From: Mytilus edulis
Taxonomy: Eukaryota > Mollusca > Bivalvia > Mytilida > Mytilidae
Length of the DNA: 64,000 nucleotides
Direction: 5' to 3'
Assembly: GCF_963676685.1 (NCBI RefSeq)
Contig: NC_092357.1
Span: forward strand, 18,403,607 to 18,467,606
A program made the position numbers and the translations under genes. Position 1 is the first letter of the stretch. The number at the start of each line of letters is the position of its first letter. This document shows, in pieces, positions 43,942 through 54,214 of the stretch. The notes beneath the pieces were generated by a model that searched no databases, was not told the DNA's origin, and saw only the letters and a list, made by a program, of their open reading frames with translations.

Positions 43942-44834
43942 AAGTATAACTTGCTATTAGAAATGTATTTTTTTTAATATAAAAATAAACTAATGATCAC
44001 TAATGATTTTGAAATATATTTGTTTATTCTAACACTATGAGCTAGAACTAGTGTATAATGATAATGAGTAAAAGGCATGTAAACGGATATTTAGACCACT
44101 GTGAATTTACTTATTTTTGGCAAGTTTGGGCGACATCTACTGTTACATAATTGCCCTGGTTTTCGATGCATGTCTGTATCAAATCAACCTGTACTCAGAA
44201 AATTGAAATCTTTGCTTATTATAGACTTCACGACAATGCCTTTACTGTAGCAGCTCAACGTTTTTTTTAATTGGCATTCCTCTCAAAGTTCCTTGTAAAG
44301 TTCTAAAGCTTTGTATGAAACATTTGCACACTTTCTATTTGCGTACTTTTAATACCATTTTGTCCCTACCACCATGACCTATTGATATGTGAGTTTTATG
44401 AACTATGCTTTACATGTCTCCAAGACATACATAATATTTTTAAAACATCTTCATCTGATGAATACCGCTTTTAACGATTTTTTTCAAATCTCCAAATTGA
44501 AGAAATACATACATGTACCTTCATTAAACAAAATATTAACAATATATTTACTTTATTTGGATTAAAAGAGTTGAGAAATTTATTCAAAGTAATATCACTT
44601 TGTGATAGAATACATGTATCTGATATACGATATATAATATATTAGGTAAAACGTATAGTAAGTAAAACTATTTTATTTTTGCTTGGTTAGAGCCTATACA
44701 AACCAAAGTATTGATTCTTAACCATATTTTCTGTTGTCTTTTATTATTATTTTTTTGTTGAATGTAAATGTTATTTTGTAGGCAAATAATAATAGAACAC
44801 TTATTTGCTTTTAATACATCAATGTTCATGCAGC

Positions 44835-45009
44835 AATAAGATACGGAAGCGTATTAGCGCCACACATTTTTTTTTTTTAATTTTTCTTCCTAGGTTTGCG
44901 ATATAACGCTAAATGTTTGCGTTATAACGCAAAGGTTTGCGTTTAACGCAAACATAGGAAGAAAAATAAAAAAAAAATGTGTGGCGCTAATACGCTTCCG
45001 TAATAAGAT
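44835..45009. mobile_element. 159-bp foldback MITE with 8-bp target duplication
   Basis: AATAAGAT flanks both sides (44,835-44,842 and 45,002-45,009). The element runs 44,843-45,001. Arms of about 47 bases begin ACGGAAGCGTATTAGCGCCA and are near-perfect inverted copies. The centre holds a second palindromic motif, TTTGCGTTATAACGCAAA. An 8-bp duplication fits hAT- or P-type transposition; no transposase is present. Confidence 0.88.
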
Positions 45010-45481
45010 GCTCTTGCTCTGATATGCATGTAATATTTGCCACTGGATCACATACCCTAACTTACTCAATTTCTTATACCTTACATATGTGTTTTTTTTC
45101 TCACTTATGACAGCAATCAACCTAATGTTCCGTTTTTATATTTGATTTTAAAAATTTGATATAATTGGTTTTATTTTATACAGTCATGACAATAATTACA
45201 GAAAAAACTATAATAAACAGTAACTTTCTTTCAAACAAGGTGGTGATAAGAGCTTAATTGTTTTGTCTTCTTTTTGTGGCTCATTGACAACATGTTCCAA
45301 AACATCTTTTCACCAGTTCAATATGTTGCACTAAAATTTTCCCTCAATTATTTGAAGTAACTTTTGTGTGTATGTTTGCTCTTGCTTTAAAGACATATGT
45401 GCCTGAGCCATTGTTCTACAGTATGTCAGTTGTATACTATAGTGCATGAAAACTGCTCACTAAATATTAAAATAAAGGCTA

Positions 45482-46726
45482 TGTGGCACCGTTAAAGTCC
45501 ACAATTCCTCTTAAGTCCACAACACCGCTAAAGTCCACAACTAATTTCCGCTAAAGTCCACAACGCCGCTAAAGTCCACAAACTTTCCGTTAAAGTCCAC
45601 AAAATGACCTCCGCTAAAGTCCACAAGAAAACGCCGTTAAAGTCCACAATAACAAGTTCCGCTAAAGTCCACAAAAAAGCACCGTTAAAGTCCACATATT
45701 TTTTTTTATGGTTAAAAACATATTATTCGTTATTTTTATCCCGTAAGTACATTACAAAGCATGGGCCTTTCTTCTCGGTAGTATTTTTTTTATCAGTTTG
45801 ATACATGAAAGAAGTACAGTATCTGTATATGATTTTTTTCCATTAATTTTTATCTTTGTATTATGATGATGATGGCCAATTTGGACATCATTTCTAAAAA
45901 GTTTGTAAATTCGTTAGTTATTATTACTGCATTCTACAAGTACTTTTTGTCTCTTATTCTTTGCATATAATCACTTTTTTACATAATTAATGTACAAAGC
46001 AAATGTGCCTCATAATCTATAACATTTGCACGGCATTCATTCAGGCAACAATCTTGATTATATCATCAAACAAAAAATTATTACAGCTAATTTGCTTATG
46101 CACGGCCGACACTCGGCTTACCGAGAGATTGATCGGTTAATCTATATTGAGTATGCGGCTATATGGGCGATTGGTCTGTTAATCGGGTTGGTTATACGTC
46201 TGTTAAGAGTAAAACGCTTAATTTAATGTTAAACTCTATTAAATATACAGATTTTTGGCATGCTATAAGAACCAAATCGAAAAAAGAAAAGTGTCTGACA
46301 AAATGATATCTCTATCATAGAACATTTTGCACTTGTAAAAACATTTCTTAGTCTGTGCAGTTTTCAGTAAAACTAAAAGGCGTCGCGCAAGTATGTAGTA
46401 TTTATGCTTATACGCATAGCAATTTTTTTTAATAAAAGGCGAAACAAACAAATTTAGATATCATTTAAAGGACAAAAAATAGTACTGTGGTTCTAAAAAA
46501 TATATTGACATTAGTAAATATTTCATAATTGTAAAATAACGTGAATAATACCACGTTTTAGTGAAAATTATGGGAATAAAGTCTGTTGATGGGTTGGACA
46601 ATTGAAATTGTGTCAGTTAAGAGTTATTTAGCCACGACAATAATTTTGCTACCTTTATATTTTCCCCTTGAAAAATTTAAGAATGAGATGTTCCTGAGTA
46701 AACAAAAATGACGATACGGTGCCACA
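45482..46726. mobile_element. Possible element with 11-bp inverted ends
   Basis: TGTGGCACCGT at 45,482-45,492 is inverted at 46,716-46,726. The left end leads straight into the TAAAGTCCACAA array. No clear target duplication and no ORF, so the element status is tentative. Confidence 0.35.
45487..45698 (+). repeat. Ten-copy irregularly spaced 16-bp repeat
   Basis: CCGCTAAAGTCCACAA or CCGTTAAAGTCCACAA repeated ten times with unrelated spacers of about 0-10 bases, so it is not a plain head-to-tail satellite. The repeat cores are much more conserved than the spacers. Confidence 0.9.
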
Positions 46727-46777
46727 GTATCCTAGAAAGAGCATTTTTATTTTGACTTTCTTTGCATTTTATTTAAG

Positions 46778-46936
46778 AAATAATTGATGGCAGCTATACT
46801 TTATTGTATTTTTAACATGGGTAGGCATTATATTCGTGATTATTTTTGCCAGAGCGATAGCGAGGGCTAAAATAACACGAATATAATGCCTACCCATGTT
46901 AAAAATACAATAAAGTATAGCTGCCATCAATTATTT
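46778..46936. repeat. 159-bp hairpin (about 68-bp arms)
   Basis: AAATAATTGATGGCAGCTAT continues through ACATGGGTAGGCATTATATT and is inverted on the right with almost no mismatch. The loop is GCCAGAGCGATAGCGAGGGC. A foldback MITE is likely; no target duplication was recognised. Confidence 0.85.
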
Positions 46937-47780
46937 CGATTCTGATTAGGACATTTACGGTAATTTCTATGTTTGCTGTGTATAAGGTTACGGTATGTGT
47001 GTAGGCTCTTCCATCAACCTCCCTGTTGATTTGTATTCAACTAGTTCAAACCAGTTTAATTTTGACAAGTTGTATTAATTTTAAAATTCTAAATTAAAAC
47101 AGAAATTAACAAATTTATTAACTAAAACAATGTTTGAGTCACAAAATAACAGAAACGTTATAAATCAACGTCTTTTCCTTTGACTTTGAGGTCAATAGTT
47201 CAGCTGACACGCACATTTCAGGCTGCATTTTTCAGTCAGTTGAATTTGTCAATGGCAGTGGACGTACTAGGCATGTTGCAAGGAGAATCGGGTAAGTCTT
47301 TACTAACTAAATTTATCGTAAATGTTCCCCCGGTTATTGTAGCGTTTGTGAAAATACTCATGTCTGACTAATGCTGATTTAGAGTAATCTGTCCCTTTTT
47401 TTGTTTGCAGGCTTGGATAGAAAAAGCATAATCTCTCGTTTAATATGGAGCTTTCAAGTTCCTCAAACTTGTCACTGTATTGGTTTTCTGTCAACCATCC
47501 TGAAATTTAATAATTTTATATTTTATCAAGTTTAAATAATATTCACTTTTATAATAAATGCAAATTTAGAAGTATATATGTCCAAATATGATGTTTTAAG
47601 GCCTTTATTTTTTATTTTATTGGTTGAATAATTTGTAAATAGTCTTGTTGCGACTCACAGTTCATCATACATGTACATCATACGAAATGCATACATTTTT
47701 TGCTGATAAATTTTGTTTTTCTAATGATGATTAAAATTCAAACTGAGTGACAATCTTATTGCATTTGTAAATGGATTGGA
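46937..47780. other. Intergenic DNA, nothing recognised
   Basis: AT-rich spacer; short ORFs only. Confidence 0.6.
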
Positions 47781-47857
47781 AACCTTGGTGGTATATTGGT
47801 AATTACGCCTATTTTTTTTTTATACTAGGAGAATGGGGTTCGATTCCCTGCTAGGGT
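47781..47857 (+). pseudogene. tRNA-like relic (glycine-type layout)
   Basis: CTTGGTGGTATATTGGTAAT resembles a D-arm with A box, and GGTTCGATTCC is a consensus B box inside a GGGG/CCCT T-stem. ACCTTGG pairs with CTAGGGT as a weak acceptor stem. The anticodon loop is replaced by a T-run. It is either a tRNA pseudogene or the head of a tRNA-derived SINE. Confidence 0.45.
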
Positions 47858-48147
47858 CAATCCATTTTATCATAAATATGAAACAATTTTGTCATTTCAG
47901 TACGACAGTAATAATCATAACCTATAATTTATTTTATATTTTATCGTTAGATTATATGTTTCAATGAAATTATTATATATATATATATGCGTTTGCAACA
48001 GGAAAAGTGAGGACACAATGTAGTCATAATAGCAGGAAAAATCATAATAATAATTACATGTATATACAATGATAGTTAATTGTTGTGATGTGAGTCAGTT
48101 TATTTACCTCTGAAAAGGCGCACTCCCCAATCAGTTTGTTGCTTATA

Positions 48148-48540
48148 CCCAGCTAACAATGTTACGTCATAATTACGTCGTGACAATGTCATGTTTTCGT
48201 CGCATTGACGTCAGGTTATTACGTTGTATTTACGTAAAAGTGTATGGTTTTCTTGACGTTGTCACAACGTCGTACATTAACGTTGTGGTGACGTAAAATT
48301 ACGTTTCTACAACGTTATTCCTGACATTACAACAACGTTTATATCACGTTATGTCGATGTTGTCACAACGTCATACATCAACGTTGTGGTGACGTAAAAT
48401 TACGTTTCTACAACGTTATTCCTGACATTACAACAACGTTTATATCACGTTATCGCAACATCATACATTAACGTTGTGGTGACGTAAAACGTAAAATTAC
48501 GTTTCTACAACGTTAATATCACATTATGTCGACGTAATAT
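48148..48540 (+). repeat. ACGT-rich block beginning TACCCAG (transposon end-like)
   Basis: Starts TACCCAGCTAACAATGTTAC and continues with dense AACGTT, ACGTC and GACGTAAA words. Three internal tandem copies carry the core ACGTTGTGGTGACGTAAAA (at 48,280, 48,381 and 48,471; periods 101 and 90). The opposite-facing relative is at 61,590-61,868. Confidence 0.75.
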
Positions 48541-48894
48541 ACTTGCACTTTTATATTATGCTTTATAATTAGCCAAAACATGATCGTATATACACACATA
48601 GTATCAACTGTGTTTGGGACCATGAGGTGACCTCTAGATGATATATGTTGGTGTTATTCTCTGATGGAATTCGTATATTCTGCATCATCATCTTTTTTTT
48701 TTGTAGCTTCAATCGAATTACTGTTTCAGTAATTGTGATATAACAGAAATGAATCCTAGGGCCATCTATAGCTGAGTGGCTGCCTATTCGTATGCAGTTC
48801 TTGATATATAGTGCTTGTAAAAATAATATGCATTTATCATATATGTTACTCTATAAGAGGGATGTTAACCCGGTCTCTTTAACCCGTCTTTAAT
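48541..48894. other. Intergenic DNA, nothing recognised
   Basis: AT-rich spacer without supported features. Confidence 0.6.
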
Positions 48895-49018
48895 TGCTGC
48901 CTATACGATATGAGATTTGCCCATTGTTGAAGGCAGTACATTGACCTCTATAGTTATTTTCTGTGTCGTTTGGTCTCTTGTGGAGAGTCTCGTTGGCAAT
49001 CATAGTACCACATCTTTT
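48895..49018 (-). repeat. Dispersed mussel-type element, reverse copy
   Basis: CCTATACGATATGAGATTTG to TCATAGTACCACATC, including GTTGAAGGCAGTACATTGAC and CTCTTGTGGAGAGTCTCGTT. Confidence 0.8.
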
Positions 49019-49159
49019 TTTTTATATTCAATTTATTTCATCGTAGTATACATTTCTCATTAAGCATGTTCACGTTCTGAATATAATATCTGGCTAGCTA
49101 AATACCCACCCATGAAAGTTATAAAAAAAAAGTTTATGAAAAGTAAATAATGCCTGCAA

Positions 49160-49440
49160 ATGTTTGCACCTGTCCTAAGTCAGGAATCTGATGTACAGTA
49201 GTTTATACGCGTATCTCGTTTCTCGTTTTTTTTTAAATTTTATATAGATTAGACCGTTGGTTTTCTCGTTTGAATGGTTTTACACTAGTAATTTTGGGGC
49301 CCTTTATAGCTTGTTGTTCGGTGTGAGCCAAGGCTCCGTGTTGAAGGCCGTACATTGACCTATAATGGTTTACTTTTTTAAAATTGTTATTTGGACGGAG
49401 AGTTGTCTCATTGGCACTCACACAACATCTTCCTATATCT
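49160..49440 (-). repeat. Dispersed mussel-type element, long subtype, reverse copy
   Basis: GCACCTGTCCTAAGTCAGGA, AGACCGTTGGTTTTCTCGTT, GTGAGCCAAGGCTCCGTGTT, TGACCTATAATGGTTTACTT, GGAGAGTTGTCTCATTGGCA. It is the reverse of the 42,868 copy, nearly full length. Confidence 0.85.
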
Positions 49441-49984
49441 GTATATCAAAAAGTGAAGAATTGATTGTTAACTTTGTTTATTTTAAATGTTCTCCTGGGT
49501 CCCTGGTAGTGGTATTTCCGGAGCTGCTGCAATTATCCTCTTAACAGTTTGTTCCTGCAATGACAATACAAAAACTTATTTGTACAAAATGTTAAATTGT
49601 AATTATTCTAGGTCAAACATTATTGCAAATAAATACTAGATCTATGTAGCTGTGTGTAAGACGTGGCTTTCCAAATCTCCTTGAAAAACACATAAACCAC
49701 ATAATTATATATTCAGTTAAATTTAATGTTACCCTTAATTTATTGTCCCAAAAGAGTATCTTGATCTTCACAATGCTAGTTACAAATGCATATCTATAAG
49801 GCCACCCTTAAAAAATTGTGTGTTTGGCATTGCCGACCCACACTATCAGGTGGGTAGGTTGGTAGGGATTTTTTTATTTTTTTTACATTTAAAAGCTTTA
49901 TACATGTAAATCATGAAGTCTCTAGATCAATGTTGTCTAAAGCATTGCAGCATTGTTGTGTGTACATGCTGGTGGTTTCTTTGA

Positions 49985-50373
49985 AAGGGGTCAACCGTCA
50001 ATGTCACATTCTACATCATACACAGAAACAAAATCATCAAGAGTATACCAGGCACTAGTAAGACCCAAACTGGAATATAGTTGTAGTGTCTGGGACCCCC
50101 ATATGAAAGAACAACAGATACAATTAGAAAAGGTACAGAGACAAGCTGCTCGTTATGTACACAACAACTACGATTACACGAGCAGCGTCACAAACATGCT
50201 AAATCAGCTGAAATGGCCACCACTAGCTGAGGAGACGCTTAAAAACCAGACTTATTTTATTTTATAATGTAATACATAATGGATTGTCTTGTTGCCATTC
50301 CATCGCATATTCTTGAACAAACAGACAGCAGAACAAGACAGAATTTTAGGCCTAATAACAATTTCGTACTGAA
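49985..50373 (+). pseudogene. LINE reverse-transcriptase C-terminal fragment (CR1/Jockey-like)
   Basis: Encodes YQALVRPKLEYSCSVWDPHM, EKVQRQAARYVHNNYDYTSS and LNQLKWPPL, which is the post-catalytic region of CR1/Jockey-type LINE polymerases. After a frameshift near 50,262 it continues with NGLVAIPSHIL and RQNFRPNNNF. The catalytic domain is absent, so it is a 5'-truncated dead copy. Confidence 0.75.
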
Positions 50374-51340
50374 TTAAAAAAAAACAACAACATAGAATAC
50401 AAACAATAATAATTTTGGGAAATATTCCAATATAGGTTGCACTATACGGGGAAATAAGGGTATTCTTACCTTATAGCGTGTTTCGCCTGGTTTTGGGGGT
50501 GTATGTTTTAGGGTTTCCCCAATCAATTCTTCAATATCTGATGTCCTTGCTGAGGGGTACATGTAGTTCTTCATGTAAGACTCTACAAAAATTGACATTG
50601 ATAAAATTTGCATAGTGATATTAAATATAATTTAAAAATAAACCGTAGACTGTCAGGGAGCAACAATTTAACTTCAAGGAGGGTCATGGTTTTTGCTTGA
50701 GTCAGTGAAGTGCAAACAATTTTATTTAATTTTTCAACGATATCAATCAAATTATTTTTTTGTATGTCTAACACTATAAGGTATGGGTGGAATCTGGATT
50801 CAGAATATTTTTTGTCCTGTACTCGAACAGAATATTTTGTTTCATCAATTTGGAAATCTTAAGAAAAAACTCCATGACCCCCCCCTTTTTTTATATAGTT
50901 AAATGGTGGTTCCCTAATAAATTTCAAAGGCAAATTCGGTATTTTCATTAAATATTTATGAGTTTGAAGCTATAATATTGATTTTGTTAAATGGCATAAT
51001 GATTTATCATTTATCAAATTAAATACACAGCTTTTTTACATTTTTTATTACTTTTTACATTATGACATATTCCAATCTTCATTGTGACTGATATATCTTT
51101 TTAAACTACACAAAGAACCGGTAAAAAAAACAAATTCACAGTATTGTCAGCGCCGGCAAAATAGCCATTACTTTTGAATTGTGCTATAGCTATTTATAGC
51201 TCGCTTTTAATCGAGATATTATAATCATATCATAATTACTGTTTCACCGGCAAATAAGCCACTGCCAAAATATAAAAAAAAAATATATATAATTGAAAAT
51301 TATGATCATAAATGTATGTTTTACATTTACAAATTTTCCA
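50374..51340. other. Intergenic DNA, nothing recognised
   Basis: AT-rich; a C-run near 50,880. Short ORFs only, none with a recognisable domain. Confidence 0.6.
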
Positions 51341-51994
51341 TATATATGTTCCAGACCATTGAGTATTTGGACCGTAAGAGTACGGTCCGGACCGTATATA
51401 TGTATACTCGTACGGTCCGACCATACGCGTGCGGTCGGACCGTATGAGTATACTTGTATGGTCCAGTACGAGCTGACCTAATGTTATTGGATCATATGGT
51501 TTACATTTAGACAACCATTATCACAATCTTTATTTTTAGAATTACAAATTGTTATTCTTACAATTAGATGGACGTATTTTTTTTTTGCGTTGAAATGTGT
51601 GCTGTTCATGCATTTTCCCTTGCATTTACATTTTTGTTTCTAAAATTGCTAAATAGTGTCCTCCCACATTATGTTTTCTTCCGATATCTTCAATTTCAGT
51701 GCTCATATAATTCAATTAATGTATTACTCGGGTCGACATGTTAAGACATACAAGAAATTGACAGATTTAATTACCGCGATTTTTTTAAATTGTTAAAATA
51801 TAAAGTTTTTATTTCAATTACATTTGAACTTTTTATATAAATTTGAGAGTTAAGTTATCTTGATCTGTTTATATATGCATTTGCATTAAACTTGAACAAC
51901 TTCTTTATATTAGTTCTACCGTATGAGTATTTTGAAAAAGTATGCATACGGTCCAAAAACTCATAGATAGTTTTTACGGTCTGGAACATATATA
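51341..51994. mobile_element. Candidate MITE with 17-bp inverted ends and GGACCGTA palindromes
   Basis: TATATATGTTCCAGACC at 51,341-51,357 is inverted at 51,978-51,994. Just inside both ends are repeated, inverted ACGGTCC/GGACCGTA words (51,370-51,470 and 51,918-51,980). No coding capacity; target duplication unclear. Confidence 0.6.
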
Positions 51995-52424
51995 ATATAA
52001 TACAGATTAATCGTTGACTATTTACTCAGTCATTATATACATATAATAATAATAATTAAAGGAGTAGTGGTATGATTTTTTTTGTAAATTATATTGTCCC
52101 TTGCAAAAATAAATAATTATAAATAATAATTTATTTTATTAAAGTGTCACATACTCGTCTACTAATGTTATACATACAGATAATATTATATAATATACAT
52201 AATGCACAATAGTAAGATAAGACAAATACCCAGCCTTCATAGGCTTATGAGACACTATATTATATACAAATATATACCTATTTAACAAATACAAATTGTA
52301 AAACATAGTAAAATGTCAAAAATGTTTAAAATTATCCGGATTTTTCAAATAATAATAAAAATAAAAATATGTAATTAAAAAAAACATAACCTTAATTTAA
52401 AAACAGAAATATAAATATAAAAAA

Positions 52425-52505
52425 GAAGATGTGTTATGAATGCCAATGAGACAACTCTCCACAAGAGACCAAAATGACACAGAAATTAAAAACTACAAAG
52501 TTGAT
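52425..52505 (+). repeat. Dispersed mussel-type element fragment
   Basis: AGAAGATGTGTTATGAATGC and CTCCACAAGAGACCAAAATG, ending after ACAGAAATTAAAAAC. Confidence 0.75.
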
Positions 52506-52876
52506 TTTTGTAAAAAATCTTTTGTATTTATTCATACTAAATTTTTATCAGTTCTTTAGTTTATGAGTTCAATGCACAAGACTTTATATTGTAAATACAC
52601 TTGAGTTATTTTCAAGGTATGCCATCACTGTGTCTGTGTATAAAGTTAACATGACATGGCAAATACGTACCATTAGAATCAAATTAGCTACACGTGTGTA
52701 AGGTTTCTGCAGACGAAATTAGCAAAAGTTTATTGTAAAAATAATTTATAAAGCAAGAGTACTGTGTACAACAAAATTTAATTTCATATCTAAGTTATCA
52801 TGTCTCTCTTCTAAAATGGTTTTATGTATTACATCATGCACGTGTTGTAAAACCAGATGCGATATGTATAAATTAT

Positions 52877-52982
52877 CGGGTTTTCTTCATGCTGATATCG
52901 TAAAAATATCAGCCCCGAGGCACAATGTGAACCTTTTTGACGAGAGGCTGATATTTTCCGACATATATACGAAGAAAACCCG
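52877..52982. repeat. Hairpin-forming element
   Basis: CGGGTTTTCTTC at 52,877 is inverted as GAAGAAAACCCG at 52,971, and GCTGATAT/ATATCAGC pairs lie inside. Probably a small foldback repeat. A fragment of another dispersed repeat (TATAATCCTGGTACCTTTGA) follows at 53,039. Confidence 0.55.
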
Positions 52983-53099
52983 CATTGTCACGATTGTGAC
53001 GTTGCTGTCAGATAATTTCACCTAGCTCACATCATTTTTATAATCCTGGTACCTTTGATAACTATTTGCACATTGTGACGTCGCTGGTAGTGATAATGC

Positions 53100-53845
53100 T
53101 TGGAGCACAAAAATCATGCTTGAAACACCAAATCCTGTATTTTGACATATATACCGGCCTCTCTAACTTTTGACAATCACTTTTCTATTGTGGCGTCAGA
53201 TGTTTTGTTTTATGACGTCAAAACTTTACGGGAACATCATTCTGTTCCTATATAATAGAAACTTTATAAAAAGTAAGAAGAAAAAAACAACAGTTAAAGA
53301 ATACAGATAAATGTACTTACGTTGGATCTTAGTGCGTTGGCTTGGTGAATGGCGTTTACTTTGAATATGACGTCATCACTTAACCCTCTTGCTGCCCGAG
53401 GGACACATATGTTCAAACCGGCAGTGCCGGAGGGACACATATGTCCATGGATAAATTTATGCATGCTTCTTATCAATGCTGTATCTCTTTCAATTAAAAT
53501 ACGGAAGAATAAACAGGGTTATGTTTTTCTCCAATTGGTCCCAAATGTAGTGGTCATTTTGTCGTGACGTCATATATCGAATGACGTTGTTGTTTGGCAT
53601 GTTACGTCACAGACGTTGAGCTGTCGTATTTTCCGGCATATGAAATAAATGCAAAATCGGAAACGTTACGGTATTTCGAATTCCGTATCTTTTTTTAACA
53701 TGAATAAATTCGTACAGACTTCGTCCCCTTTCACAGGTAATGCCTGCCTCATATCAAATAATATTGTTCATTAGTTCTACCAATACAAACAAGACAAATT
53801 AAATCTAGTACATAATAAAAGAAGAAATTTTGCTATTGTAAATTT
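53100..53845. other. Intergenic DNA with TGACGTCA-rich segments
   Basis: Several TGACGTCA-type words (53,215, 53,368, 53,567) and a short local duplication of GAGGGACACATATGT (53,398 and 53,432). No gene is supported. Confidence 0.5.
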
Positions 53846-54070
53846 TAGGGATGTCGACAATTACGTTGCTACAACGTTTTAATTACGTGATTTATTTGAT
53901 CGATGTACAGTACATATTGCAATTATTTTTTATCATTTTTTTTTTATTATTACGATGTTTTATTGATGACAAAAACATGGTTCCTCTTTTATAATAGCGT
54001 ATACTTTATCGACCAAAAATATGACGACGTTGCTATACACTGGTTCTCCGTTAAAGCGCCCAACGTCAGA
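53846..54070 (+). repeat. ACGT-rich transposon-end relic with shared inner motif
   Basis: ATTACGTTGCTACAACGTTT and, at 54,032-54,062, TACACTGGTTCTCCGTTAAA GCGCCCA. The second motif is present inverted at 61,608-61,636 just inside the ACGT-rich block there, so both belong to one family and face each other. Confidence 0.7.
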
Positions 54071-54183
54071 GTAAAAAATGATAAAATATAAATTTCATCA
54101 AAACTTGTTTATAAAGAACATGGAACATCCTCATAGTGTATTCTACCCACCCTATAAATTTCAGCATGTAATATTTTACCGTT

Positions 54184-54186
<3 letters not shown>

Positions 54187-54214
<28 letters not shown>

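Noticed and set aside
45487-45698. CRISPR array
   Set aside because: Repeats are 16 bp with 0-10-bp spacers in animal DNA, no cas genes and no palindromic repeat; the spacing does not fit.
51236-51514. Tyr/Gly/Pro-rich ORFs on both strands
   Set aside because: Both strands are open because of GGACCGTA palindromes in a candidate MITE.
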